Shown here: piece by piece, positions 45,060-58,500 of the stretch
How the letters are laid out: every line of letters starts with the position of its first letter
How positions within the stretch are numbered: position 1 is the stretch's first letter
Assembly: GCF_047663525.1 (NCBI RefSeq)
Contig: NC_092600.1
Span: 5,390,001 to 5,454,000, forward strand
Direction of reading: 5' to 3'
Source of the DNA: Anas platyrhynchos
Taxonomy: Eukaryota; Chordata; Aves; Anseriformes; Anatidae
Length of the DNA: 64,000 nucleotides
Notes under the pieces: generated by a model
Database searches by the model: none
The model's input: only the letters and a program-made list of their open reading frames with translations
What the model was told of the DNA's origin: nothing
Position numbers and translations under genes: made by a program

Positions 45060-46160
45060 ATAAACATGAAGGACACGGGAAAGGCACTTTGGCTGCTTCA
45101 CACCACGGGGCCCGGGCCCGGGCCTGCACTGGACGAGGACCCCGGGGCCCGGCCCCCCTCAGCCCCCTCAGCCGAGGACCCCTCCCACACCCCAACGGCC
45201 TCCCCTCCCTCAGCCAACCGCCGCGCACTTCCTGCACCGCGCCGACCAATAGGCGCGCTCCACGAAGGGTAGCACAGGAGGGACAGGCTCCGAGGCGGGG
45301 CGAGAGGGTGAGCGGCGGCAGGTTCAACCAATCAAAACGCCGGCTCGGCGGCGGGGCGGGAGGGCGGGCGCTGAGCCCACCAATGGGAGAAGAGGCGAGA
45401 GGTGGGGCGGGGGGCGGCGCGGGCTGGGCGGCAGATAGGCGGGCGGGCGGCGGCGGCGCTGGGCGCGGGGGGCCACGTGACGGAGGTGAGGGCCGGGGCG
45501 GCGGTGGCGGCGCTCGGTGAGGCCCCCCCCTCCTCGTGTTAACCGGGCGGCTTCGTGACTGGAAATCGGGGGCGGAGGGGGCTGGGACCCGGCTGGGCGC
45601 TGAGCATTGGGCGTGGTGAGCGGCGGGGGGAGGCCCTGCCCCGCGGCGGGTGCCCCCCCCCCCCTCCCCCCCCGCCCCCCCAGCCGGGATCACCGGGGAG
45701 GGGGCAATGAGGGGGGGGGGCGGCGGCTGCCTGGGGACACCCCCGGGGTGCTGCGGGAGGGAGGCCGGGCCCCGAGGCCTGTGGCGGTGGGGGCGGCTGG
45801 GCCCTGACGGGGGTGCGGGGATGGCGTGGGGGGGGGGGGACGGGCGGAGCAGGGGCCGGGCTCGGTGGGGGGGGGGAGGGGAGCGGAAGGCTCTGGAAGG
45901 GGGGAGCGAGGCCCGGGGGGATGGGGCGGCCAAAAACCGGGGGGGGGGGGGGTGCGAGATGCGGGGCCCGCTGCGGCCTCCCGAGCCCTGGGAGCCTTCC
46001 CGAGCCTTCGGAGCGCTGTGGGGCTGGGGGCTGAGCTCGGGACGTGTCTCATAACGTGATAAAAAGCCCCCCAGGCCCAGCCCCGCTGCTCCCCTGTCAG
46101 AGCCCGTCGCAAAGAGCAAAGTTTCACGTGCGGTCTCGCGGCCGGGAACTTTCTAGGCTG
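45060..46160 (+). promoter_or_regulatory. CANX: CANX CpG-island promoter
   Basis: GC-rich island with three CCAAT boxes (45246, 45328, 45380), GC boxes, an E-box CACGTGAC at 45474 and no TATA box. It is the only CpG island between LTC4S and the CANX start codon. The probable non-coding exon 1 ends at GACGGAG|GTGAGG (donor at 45486). Downstream lie G-runs of 10-12 and C-runs (45650-45680, 45830-45952). Confidence 0.75.
45246..45264 (+). promoter_or_regulatory. CANX: ER stress response element (ERSE), exact match
   Basis: CCAAT at 45246-45250, nine bases, then CCACG at 45260-45264. This is the full ERSE-I pattern CCAAT-N9-CCACG bound by NF-Y with ATF6 or XBP1. It lies about 220 bases upstream of the predicted exon 1 donor of an ER chaperone gene, as expected for a promoter induced by unfolded proteins. 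Confidence 0.75.
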
Positions 46161-49100
46161 CAGGAGGAGGAGGAGGAGAAAGGCTGCGGGTGGGCCCAGC
46201 CTGAAGGGAAGCGGCCCCGCGTTTACCGCTATGGTAGTGGTAAAGCTCCCGGCTCTCGTGGTGTTGGTGTCATAGGGTGTTAAGCTGTTAATGTAATTAA
46301 CGCTGCGGCGTTTCTGCAGAGCGTAGTGGAAAGCTCCTTCCTAAATTTGTTTGGGATGTGTTCGATGTTGCTGAACGTCGTCGGGTAAGCGTAGTTAAGG
46401 TACAGGTTTTACGGGGCATCTCGTCCCCTGTGGTTTGGGGTGTTACTAAAATATTACAAGGAGATAACAGGACTGGAATGATGTATGGCTTAACGTAGTT
46501 ACAAGCACTGGTTAACAGGCAGGTTGTGCTGAAGTTATTTCGAGTGCATCGGAGTGACCAGAATATTTACATAAAAAAATAAAATACTATGGAAGGAATA
46601 TTTCTACAATCCCTGCACCACCTCCCAAGCTGAGTGTAAGATGTTAACTGCTTCCTGGTACCAGCTGCCCCCCTAGGATGGGAAACCTAATGCAAAGCAG
46701 TAAGAAAGCTTGTGGCCTCTGCTAGATTACCCTTTCATTTGGTGTCACAGCACTTCCTCCTAAGTCAATGAATAAATCCTTTACTGAGAGTACCTTGTAA
46801 CTTGTACTTAGCCCTTCCTTTTATTTCCTTTTCTGGCCTTTCATTTTTCTGCCTCTAGCAGTGATTGAAATGGCAGCCTGTTCTTGCAGGAGTCAATTCT
46901 GTAGCAAGGCGAACTTGAATTGATTCCTAGGCGTGATGGTCTGAAGGATCTTGGGGCACCTCCAGATCTCTCCCCACCTACCATAATTTCCCTTGCAGTC
47001 CATCTGTTTTATGGCCAGAAAGCCTTGCAGTTCTCTTTGTCCTCCAAGGACTTCCAGTTCTGCGGGAATCTCTGCTGACAAACGGTACATGGTGTTTCCT
47101 CCCTTGCTGTTTGTGCACCGTTGTGCATTATTTTTAGAAACTGGCATATTCGAAATGCTTATTAAAAGCAAGCTTTGCCGTTGCCTTTCACACCTAATCT
47201 CTTGCTTGGGTTGTGTTCAGTGCAACCCAAACAGAGGGCTCCTTTTTCTGTGGGACCTTGGGGCTCCATGGGCTTGGCCAGTCCTTTCTAGGAGACTTCC
47301 CTCAAGCCTTAAGGAGCAGTGTGTCCTAACCACCCCCTACTTAAAAAAAAAAAAAAATCAGCAAAAAAAACACCCACCCACGCATGTAGTTCTGGCCTGT
47401 TGTAAGCAAGGCGATGCTGGAAGTTGTCTAACAGCAGAACCGAGCACTTAAGCGAGAAAATAGTGCCTGCACCGTATGAGATGCTGCATATATACGAGCG
47501 TAATTTCATTATATCCCTCTCAGAGCAGCAGTGAGGTAATTTGCTGGCTGCTGAAATTATGGTGCTTGGCCACGAAGTTGGTGGTTCAGCTTTGCCCCTG
47601 AGTGTGGGTTTCCCAAGTCTGCCCAAAGACAGGTCTGTCTGTGACAGACACGCACGTGATGCCGTGGCATGGAGCAGGCGCCGTGCCTTGCAGCTTCATT
47701 TCCTTTATCCTGGGCTGCTTGCTCATTTTGTTTCATGGTGCTTTCACTTGTCCTACAACACCTTCTGCCCTTACGTGCTGGACTGGGGAATTGATGAAGA
47801 ATTAAAGCAGCACAGCAGGAGGATTTCCAGCCCTCTTAAACCAGTGGCTGGTTCACCGTCAGGCTGTGTGAACGCTTCCTGTGGCACAGCAGAGGAGCCA
47901 GGACGTGAAGCTGGAGGCATCTTGAGATGGCAAAGAGGAACCTCTTGCTTCAGTGCTTCTAACTTTAGGAAATGGGTGTGCTACTAAGCAAGGAGCCAAG
48001 TCTGCTCAGAAATGAAAAAAATGTAGTTTGAGGAGGGGAAAAGCGTGCATCTGCCTCTCTGCCTTCCTCTTCTGGTCTCTTTGCATTTTTTTTGTGTGCT
48101 GAGATGAATTTCTTATGCCTCTAAACTCTTGTCGTGATTTTTGTCTTGCATGAGGATGTGTTGTGCTTATTTTTTCAGCTGTGCTTCCACTGCAAATACC
48201 ACATGGAAATCCAGTTTTCGGAACAGGGGGCTTTGCTAGTAACCTTTGCTGCTTGTACATGCTTAAGCCAGTTTCGGCTGTCAGTTCAGACTGATGAAAT
48301 AAAAGGCAAGGATGCTGTCCCAGTTAAACTGCTGAGGTGTAGCTGATGACAACTTGCACGATGCAGACGGTTTTCTCCCTTCAATGCTTAGCTCTGCAGC
48401 AAGTGCCTTAATTTTGCGAGACGTGTTTAATCTGACTGTTAATTATTTTTAAAAAAAGGAGAAAGCCACTTCAGTCAGCTGTGTATCTGGTAGCAATCGC
48501 GATGTGGTTCTGTGTTCTGAAATATGCGGCGCTAAGAGCTGGCTTGATGAACCACTCAAATAGACATGTAACCAAGGAGATGATTAAACTGGTTTTGCAG
48601 GCTCTGCTTAACCTGTCAGGGAAGAAACTTTCTAAATAGTATGTTCTGGAAGTATGATAGCAAGGCACTTGGATATCCTTTGTGGGGCCCTTCCAGCTGC
48701 CTCTCCTTCCCCATGCATGTTCGTGGGGATAATCGTCTGCTGTATGGGTCAAGCATTCCCAGTGTCATGCCAATAATCACAAAACTTCAGGTTTTATGCT
48801 GCAAAAAAGGGGTTCCAAGTAAGAATAAATCTCTGAAGCTGTGAGTCCTGAAAGCATTGGAACCTGAAGGTGACAATCACTTAGTCCTGCACTGGAAGTG
48901 CTGCTTCTATGGCAAGAAGCTGGTCCTGCCTCTTTGTGTCCAGTTGGTTTAGTTCCTACCACTGTAAATATCAAGCTCTGCAGTGCAGCTGTTCCAATGT
49001 TCTGGTGTCTGCCCCGTAAATTCCAGGGGAAAATGCTTCATTCAGCCTTCTGACAGTCAGGAGTTGGTGAATGGTGCTTAAATGTCCCTTATCCCTTCCC

Positions 49101-52100
49101 TGGCGTAGAAGCTGGCTGTGGGTAGGCACGCAGACAGAAGTGATTTGTTAGCTCTGACACTTTTGAACACTCTCCCAAGTCAGTGCTTTGCGATATTATG
49201 TTGGCACACTGCATTGATGGGAAAACTGCTGCAATGTCTAGAGGACCTCATTTATGAAAAAAATAGATGAAGTTCTAATCGTATTTGACTTGGGACAGTG
49301 GCACGGTGAAGGTGAGTTGCGCTGCAGTGGAACGGAGACTTCAGAAGCCCGCCTATCCTGAGGCTGGGGGCAGTTGCATGGTGAGAAATACGCTAACCTT
49401 CAGCAATATTACGCAGTGAAACCTACAGAGAGGAAGTTCAGGCAGAGATTCAGAAATAGCTGCTGGTAATCGCTTGGAAACTGGACACTTCTTCAAAGGA
49501 GGAATCTGGCCATAATGGTGGCTGTGCTGCTGGAGGTTAGTGTGTTAGGTGGCTGAGCACCTGTACTTGCTAGCAACCCAAAGCTCCACCTAAAACCACC
49601 ATATAATTGTTTTAAGCCTGTTTTTTTGTAAAAACCAAGTCTTTTTTTCTCTCCCTTTCTATTGTCCCCTATTTATGAGTAACCCAATTTACTAGGGTCT
49701 GATTGCTTGTTGTGTCCCCAGGGATTAAGTGTGGCTGAAACCTTCTCATGTAGCAATATGTATGTTACAGACAGATGCAGCTCTTTAAACATCCCAAATG
49801 TGTGTTTTGCTTAAATCGCTCTTCTGAGAACATGCTGTCTTTTATTTCTTACACTTTAGTTTGCGTATTGTTAGGGATTAATAGAACAAGGAGCTTGCCT
49901 TGACAACTGGCAGTTGCTGAAGGTGCTACCAGTCCGTACTGGGGTGTATGAATGAGAGCTTATGTACAATTTGGGAATGATTTAATACGTAGGAGGTGTT
50001 CTAAACAGCTTTCCATAGGGATACAAACTTGTGAAAACTGCTTGCCAATGATTATAAAGGAGCAAGGGTACGAAACTGGATTAGCTCCTCTTGGTGCTTG
50101 TAGCTTTTGTGAAACAGAAAAGCTTCGTGTGCAATACCAGGCTGTGTGGTTTGCCACTTGCTAAGCAAGAAGTGCTGGCATTTGCCAAAGGTCACTGCCA
50201 CTGCCAGAAGCTTCCAGGGTTGTGGTTGCAGTGGGATTGCCAAGGAGGGGTGAATTCGGTGTGGAGGTTGGGGGGGTGATTGGTGTCGTTCACCAAAACG
50301 TCATTGCCCTCGGTGAGGTGACCAGAGAGATGACTTGCATGCTAAATCGCTCATGTCCTTCGCACAGGCTTGGGAGGCGGTATGGAAAAACTGCGTCCCC
50401 TTAGAAAGAGGAAGGCATTGGCTTACCTTTAACTTTGCTGTGCTTTTAAGGTGACTTTGCTCAGATCACCCGTAGGAGCAGTGCAGTGATCACTATCCGC
50501 ATAACGTAACGTGAAAGTGGTTACAGGACTTGGGTAAAATCTTCCTGGATTTAGCTCTTTTAAGAATGAATTTGCTGAGGCTCTGTTAGCAAGGTGAGAC
50601 AAAATCCAACCCTTCCCTTGGAAAGGTGTCCTTGTGCCACCTCGTCTGTAGTCGCTTCGGTCTCAGCATGCATCTGGGCTCCAGAGCTCGCTTTTTCAAA
50701 TGAGGTTTCAGGCTCTTTCTGGTTTTTGCTGTTGGCTGTGGGTTTATGCAGAGAGCGTACTGTCTGTGCAGGAGGAATGTGAACTTCCAGTGGCACTGAT
50801 GTTTGCTGGACAGTTTTTGTTCTTGGTTTTGTGTTGTGGTTCACAAATTTGTAATATCTATGAGCAGCTATGTGGTCTGCAACTGTTTTCAATTCTGCCT
50901 GTACACTGCCTTAAAGTTAACAACAAACAAAAACACAAATAGCAGGCTTTGCTTATATGTAGGAACACTTAGTTTTTGTCAGCTGCTCATGCTGTGAGCT
51001 GTGGCCTTTGGCCCAGGGCTGTTCTGCTGCAGTTGCGGGGGCTGTGAGCATGTACTGAGCCCTCAGTACAGCCCTGGTCCTCAGGGCATCACTGCTTGGA
51101 AACTGGCTGCAGTTGCATGTTGCTGTAGTGGCAAAGTGGACATAACCTCGACAGGTCCTAAAATACAGTTTTGTTGTAATTAAAAAACATCCCCTGTCAT
51201 TAGAAGCAAGTTAAAGAGTAATCTAAGAATGGTAGATTTGGTATGCAATGGTGTTTTGGTATACTGGGTAGTGCTGATAAGCTTTTAAGACTAAATGCTT
51301 TCAGTTGCCTAAACATGCTTTGGAAAGTTTAAAAAAAAGTTTTCTAGCATGAACTTCTGCCCCTACAGGCCTTAATAACTCCATTTGAGTTATGTTTGTA
51401 AATCTGTGGGGCTATAGCCTGCGGCAGGAATGTAGGAGAAGGAAAGGAAAGGAGAGGATGTTTAGTTTTATAATGACTTTCAAAAAAAAAAAAAATTAGT
51501 CTTAGCTAAAACCTTGACTTTCAAAGTAAAATCTGGAATGTAATTCAGGGAGCAGACTGCTTTCCTGGTTGCTGTGTGGATAAAACTACAAGCAGCATGG
51601 AAGGAGTGTTGCTTTCTGTATCAGCGTAAAGGTGCAGTGATCAAGTAATATTTTTAGCAGGAAAGTCAGACTCATTTTATGTAGACTTCTTGAGCTACAG
51701 GTTGTTGAGGTCCACCGTGTTTTAGGTAGCATAATATGCTGAACGCATAATAAATTAATTGGTGTGATAGTTTAATTCTGTATAGTCTCTGTATTAGATT
51801 TCTTTTGGTTGTTCTGTTAAGTTAGAGATCAAATTAACTGTCCATTGAACAGCAACAATTTTTCTGCTGGGTCTGCCTCAGTGTCCAGCTGCTTACAGAC
51901 ATCTGCCGGTAATATCAATGGCTGCTGGCAGGAGTTCCAGGATAAAGCATGGGGAAGGAGACCGATGAATGAAAGTGCCAGTGTTCTGCATGTGAAAGGA
52001 AGAAAAATATTGAACAGGAGATAGAAGATTGATTGTTCCAGGGATGCTTGAAAGAGGTAGCTAATTGTACTTCAGCTCATGAACTCGATGGAAATGCCCG

Positions 52101-52524
52101 TTTCAGCACGATGCATGTAGAGCTCTTCACAAGCAGAAACGAGCTCTCTGTTCAGGTTTTTGTAGGGGTGCGAGTTGGGGTGTTGTGGACTTGGGTATGT
52201 GCAGTTCTGCTCGTGGGCTGGCAGTGGAGGAGCAGGACTGACACTTCTGCAGCAGGATCTGCAGAACTTGTCCATGGGCTCCTCCAGTCTGTTAGCATCT
52301 GCTTTGTAGTGAATACTTCACCATTATTTTGTATTCCTCTTCTTGGGCTGTCTTAACTAGCCAGCCAGGATAAATAGCGAAGCTGAGAAGGTAAGTTTGT
52401 ACCCGTCCTTCAGTGGTGTGACCAGACATTTCACCTGTTGTCCTCGAAGCTTGGTTTTGAACTGCAAGTTGGTGCCTTGCTCCATGTGCAGTGCTGGCCT
52501 GACTTCTTCCCTTCTCTTATTCAG
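45486..52524 (+). other. CANX: CANX intron 1
   Basis: About 7 kb between the predicted non-coding exon 1 and the first coding exon. No protein exon is recognised. A small candidate 5' UTR exon is 52361-52390 (TTAACTAG acceptor, GAGAAG|GTAAGT donor), which is weakly supported. Confidence 0.55.
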
Positions 52525-52527
52525 ATC

Positions 52528-55500
52528 ATGGAGCTGAAATGGTTACTGTACGTGGCCCTGCTAGCCCTTGGGACTCTTGCCGTCCAGGCGCATGATATGG
52601 ATGATGACAATGATGGCGATGACGTAGTTGATATTGAGGATGATTTGGATGATGGCATTGAGGAGGTAGAAGAGTCAAAGCCTGGAACTAGCAGTCCTCC
52701 TCCAGCTCCAAAGGTTTGACATGGGACTTCTTTAAAATTCAATTACTGCTTGTGCTGTAGCTACTGGGAATCTGATCCGAGTTCTCTCTGCTTTGCTAAT
52801 GCTTAATGTGTTGTGATGTTATTCAAGGTGTTAGCTGGGAGTAAGGTTTGGAATTAAGCTTAGCTGTTCCCTTTCTTTCTCATCTGACCCCTGTCTTCCT
52901 TGAAGACTTATATCAGTATTTCAAATCTGAAGTGTAAGTATCAGGCATTAATGCTTCCAGCTAAATATATACTTCAGTTTTAGCTGCAGAGAAGAGCACA
53001 ATGGCTTGGCAGAAGCAGCAGTATTTACATAATTTCTGTACTTCTGCTGCCAGAGTGTTCCAGGTAATGTGCTGAAGTGTAGACTGGGAACGTGAGCTGT
53101 ATGTACCTGTTCTTCTTTAGGGTAGAGAATGTGCCTTGAAAGGTGTGTAAATCTCCTTTTCTCTCCCGTAGGTTACCTACAGGGCTCCTGTCCCAACTGG
53201 CGAGGTGTATTTTGTGGAGTCCTTTGATAAAGGAACTCTGGATGGGTGAGTATGATCTGAGGGATGATTGAACATAATAAATCAAAATTTTCTGTGAAAG
53301 GGAGCAAAACTTTCTAGATCCTGTTACTCAATCACATTATCAGGCAGTGGTTAGGGAGGGTTACAGCAGTGACTATATGATGCTGGTTGTTAGTACTGAA
53401 GCAAACTAATATATCCTTAGGTACTAGTAATGGGGGAAGATGAGCCATATATTGTGTAATCTTTTAATGCTTTTCATCTGACTTTCTGTAGCTCAGGTAA
53501 TGTGAGGATAGTGAGGTTCTACAGCTTTTCATAGTAAGAATTTATGAAGAGCATGATGCTGAGGCAGTGATCCACCCCACTGTGAAGTAGGGAAATGGAA
53601 AATGCAGAAAACTTTGGAGGCTTGGAGATAGAACTCATGAGGGGATCAAGGCACTGGGATGTTTTAAGAGCAGGCATTTTAGTGTTTGGTGAAAAAGTAT
53701 GGGTTTCTGACTGTTGGATGTTTGTCTTCTAGATGGATCCTTTCCAAAGCCAAGAAAGATGATACAGATGATGAAATTTCCAAATACGATGGTGAGTCCT
53801 ACCCAGTTTTTTTGACTGCTAGATGTTTCTGATGTCCTTTGTCATATGTAAAGAAGAGGTGCAAGTCTGTTTCCTGATTGCTTGCTGAAATTATATTCAC
53901 TGAAGAAAATGGGGGAGTATTTGTGTACGTGGTTAAAAACATGAAGTGTGGTTCTGCTGCAGATGAAATATTCAAACAAAAGCTGCTTTGAGGTATTAAA
54001 GTTTTTAGTGAAGATGTTAAACTAATAACCTGAGGAGGTGAAGTGCTGATTTTCTGGCTTGGAATTAGGCTAAGTGAAGATTGTATCAGATGAGTTTTGA
54101 TAATGTTTGGATAATTTCCCTCCAGGTAAATGGGAAGTCCAAGACATGAAGGACACCAAGCTTCCAGGAGACAAAGGGCTTGTACTGGTAACCCGAGCCA
54201 AACATCATGCAATTTCATCCAAACTTTCAAAGCCTTTTGTATTTGATACCAAGCCCCTTATTATACAGTAAGTAAAAGATAACTTGGTGTTCTGCTATTT
54301 CAAGGGTGACGTGATAACAGGCTGAGGTTTATTTTGTAACAGAGCTCTTGTTGACTGGGAGTCTAAATGACACAAGATATAATAACCTATTATACTACTT
54401 GTGTAAGAGTGTAAAACAGTAATTTAGATTCCTAAAGTGTAGAAATTATGAACCGATGGCTCCCTCTGAAGCCTGTGAAGGAAGGTAGTCTCTGAAAACT
54501 ACACTTGGTAACCAGTCTGTGAACTTCATTTAATTCATTGTGTTAACAAGGACATAAACTGATTTTTCTACTGTTAATCGTAGAAGTCCATGTCTTTTTT
54601 GGACAAGACCTCATTTATATGCAAGTCAGTGTGCTTATTCAGTAAACTCCCATTTCAAACGTGGGCAGTGTAGTAGAGGTGCACTTGTTGCCTCCTTCCT
54701 TTGTTTTAGTTCATCTGTTGTGGAAGATGAATGGTTTGTTTAGCCCTATTGGGCCATGAGTGATGTAAGAGAATCTACTTGCTGCATACATGTTAGACTA
54801 GCAAGCAGGGGAAAAAAAACTTCCAGCGGCCACAGTTGAGTTGTGGGTTATTACTTGATCAGTTGTAAACTGAGTAAGCTAATTTGTATTTGTACAAGGT
54901 AATGAGTTGGTCACTTTGCTTTGCATTACTGCTTAGTTTTTGGCTCAAAATACAAGGCTAAAAATAAAATAAAGTGGTCACCCACTCCAGCTGCTGGCAT
55001 TGAGAGAGGATCAAGCATACTTAGCCTATTCCTGACAGACATGTTTTGCCTTTTTCAGACTCCTTGGCATCTCTAAATATACCGTTGTATGCTTATAACC
55101 CTAAAGGGCGTCTTCCTAGGACCCAACTGTTCTCCCTTTGGTCATCTTGCAAATTGAGTTGTCTGCTGTAGCGGTTGTGGGGAAAAATGGTTTGCTTTAA
55201 TCTCTGTTGCAGTCTTTTACATACTGAAAAGCCTTTTCTCTCTACTTCTAGATCATAATCTTTTAGACCAGCACTCAATTTCTTTAATCCTTTGTTAGGT
55301 TAAGCCTTCTAAATCCTTGATTCTTCTCGTTTTGCAGGCCCTTATGAATATCTGCTTAGTCCTTAGAGCAGAGCTTGTGTTTTTAATGTTCACTTGACTC
55401 TTGATTTAAAACAAACAGAAGTCTTACTCTGAATTTGTACTTGAAAGTTGCAATCGTGTACTGTGGAAGTAAGTTTTCCTTGTGTATGACATGCTCTCGA

Positions 55501-58500
55501 CTTCTTTGTCCAAAACTAAAATTAGGTATGAAGTAAACTTCCAAAATGGAATAGAGTGCGGTGGGGCCTACGTGAAGTTGCTTTCAAAGACCCCTGAGCT
55601 TAACCTGGTGAGTGATGCTGATACTCTGAGCATTAGCCATGAAATAACGCTTGCTTTATTTTGCTGTTTCCTAGAGAAACCTTTTCAGTAAATGTAGTGG
55701 GGCATAGTTTGGGCTTGATCTCCAGAGTACTTTGTACTCAGTTTCACACTATTTTCAGTTGGAGATGAGAAATACTGAAATATTCTGGCCTCTTCAGTAA
55801 CAACTCCAGAGTTTTCCCATATCTGAGCGGTTCTACAACTTGGAAGTCTACAGTACTTCAGATTTCCCTAGGTTCTAGAACTGAAGAGGTCCCTTACCAG
55901 AGTAGCCAGTGTAGAGACCTTCTTGGAAGCCACTGTCCAGAAAGAAGATGGTTTTATCTTCTAAAACACTCATGCAAGTAACTAAAAACATACCTGGCAT
56001 TTATTGCTGTGCCTTTGAACACTCTTGTCAGCTACTGGATATACTTAATATATATATATGTGTAGATATATATATATATCTGAGGTTGGACTAGATACAG
56101 GCTTGTATATTCAGAAGCACACAGTAGTTGTATAGAAGAATTTGCTTCGTTTGCTTCATAAAAGGCCCTTGAATGCATTGTATTAAAAGTGCCCTCAATA
56201 GAAGAGACAATGCTGCATCCTTTAAAAATTAAGAGTCACTTCCTCTCCTCCCAGTAATATAGTTGCTTTGAGCGTTTTAGCCTGTTCAAAGCTTTGCTGC
56301 TGGGTCAGTGTGTATATATATATAGGCTTGTATAAACTATGGATTTTCCTAGACTTCATGGGAAGTACCTTTTAAGTCTTACCACGCATCCTTTTCCTTT
56401 TGTTCTGCATTCTCATTAGAACTTTATTAGTAATACAGATTCCAAACTTAAAGCTGTCTAGCCAGTTTCATATGTGCATTGAATCTCAAGATAACATTAT
56501 CCAAAACAAATAGACTTGCAGTGTGCAAAGGTGAGATTATTATATTCAGTTAAGTCTTAAATTGAAACAATATACAAGCTTAGAAGTATGTAAGCTAAAT
56601 ACAAGTCAGCCTCACTTCTGATGTTGCTTATCCCTTTGTATGGAAGAAACTCACTGCACTAACTATTAATTCATTATTGACAGTACCTGATATGTGTATG
56701 TTAATAACTTTAAAAAATAACTTTTGCAGCATAGAGATGTTTAAAAATACATACATACATATGGTTGTCACAACTTAATGAATTACTTATCTTGTTGATA
56801 ACACTTGAATAGCTATTGTTTTCCCTCTGAAGTAGAGGGAAGGTGCAAAATGAAGAAGTTAGGCTAATTCTGGTCTTCAATCTAGAAAATTCTGGTCTTC
56901 TCTCCAGAAGCTTGTAGTTGTGATGCAAGTTTTAGTCTAGCTACTATCGCTATCTTGATATCCAAGCTGCAGATCAATGTCTAATGATTCAGGAGGTATT
57001 ATGGTGGGCAGTGGTTGAAGTTGTGTCTCAAAATAATGGCACTGTTTTTGCATTTCTTCTAAAGGATCAGTTCCATGACAAAACTCCATATACAATCATG
57101 TTTGGCCCTGACAAATGTGGAGAGGACTATAAATTGCACTTCATCTTCCGACACAAAAACCCGAAGACTGGCAAATATGAGGAGAAGCATGCGAAGCGTC
57201 CAGATGCAGACTTAAAGACCTACTTCACCGATAAGAAGACGCACCTTTATACTCTGGGTATGGTGTCTGTTAACTATGCATGTTAATAACTACTACTGTG
57301 TTTTCTGAATCAAAAACTCAAAGTAAACCAGATGAACAAACAAATCTTTGTATCAGCATACAGCTTGAAAGCTCTGAATGCTACAACTAGTCTTACTGTA
57401 TAAAGGCTTGCTTCTTCCTTGCAAGAAGTTCTGATTCATGTAGGAAATCATGAGACCTTGAACTTAATAGTTAAAGAAGAACTGAATTTCAGAACAGTTA
57501 CAGTTATGAGTAATGTGATATGCCAAGTGTATCCAAAATTATTAGCAACATCTATATAATGTTTGAATGCTGCCCTCTAGTAATTTGGGATATTAATAAA
57601 CTTTAGATGTAGAGGAGAGATTGAATTACTGCCACTTCGAACAGACTTGCATTCTTTGGGAACAGTGGCTTTAGTACCTAACTTTGAAAGTCAGTTTTCT
57701 GTAGCATTTAATTTTATTTGATTAGTTCTGTACTTAGATTTGGACAGCACAGTTCCAGGTGCAGAGGCAGGGGACAAGGATATGGTGGTGTTCTTCCCAC
57801 TTCTTTCACAGTACCAGACAAAATCAGTGGTTCCTGAAGTACAGTGTTTGGCATTAGCTATGCCTAAAAGTATTTAATGAGAGTACTCAAGCACCTCTGT
57901 GTCTGTTTCATTACAAAGGTAGCAACGAATAAAGAAATTAAAACCCTGTGAGTCAGCAGTGGGATTATGAATGGGGGTCTTACTCTTGAGTAGGATGTGA
58001 ATAAATACTATTCCTACTGCTAAAGCACTATTCATTAAATCTTAGTTTAACAAGGTGAGATGTTACATCAGCACTAAATACACTTAGACATCATGGGAAA
58101 GGTTTTTACAGAGCCTTAAAAACAATTGTTAGGTAGATGGTAGCTTGGATTGCTCAAGTTTGAATTGTGCAGGTTACAGTGGGGATGAGTGATACAATAC
58201 AAAACATGCTTCACAAAGTATGTGCAGTGGCTGCATTGACTTTTTTTTCCTTCTAGTCTTGAATCCTGATAATAGTTTTGAAATACTGGTTGATCAAACG
58301 GTTGTCAACAGTGGGAACTTGCTAAATGATATGTCTCCTCCTGTGAATCCACCCCGAGAGATTGAGGACCCGAATGACCAGAAGCCTGAGGACTGGGATG
58401 AGAGGCCCAAAATCCCAGATCCAGATGCTGTTAAACCAGATGACTGGTAAGATGTTAGAGGGGTACTTGAACCTGTGTTTTGTGAACCATAGACTTGACT

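Noticed and set aside
45046-46119. 357-codon open frame on the minus strand across the CANX CpG island
   Set aside because: Pro/Arg/Ala/Gly-rich composition from GC-rich DNA with few stops; it overlaps homopolymer runs and several other open frames on both strands.
56080-56102. gaggttggactaga as a second CR1 remnant
   Set aside because: Only about 15 bases match, next to a (TA)n run; too short to support an element.
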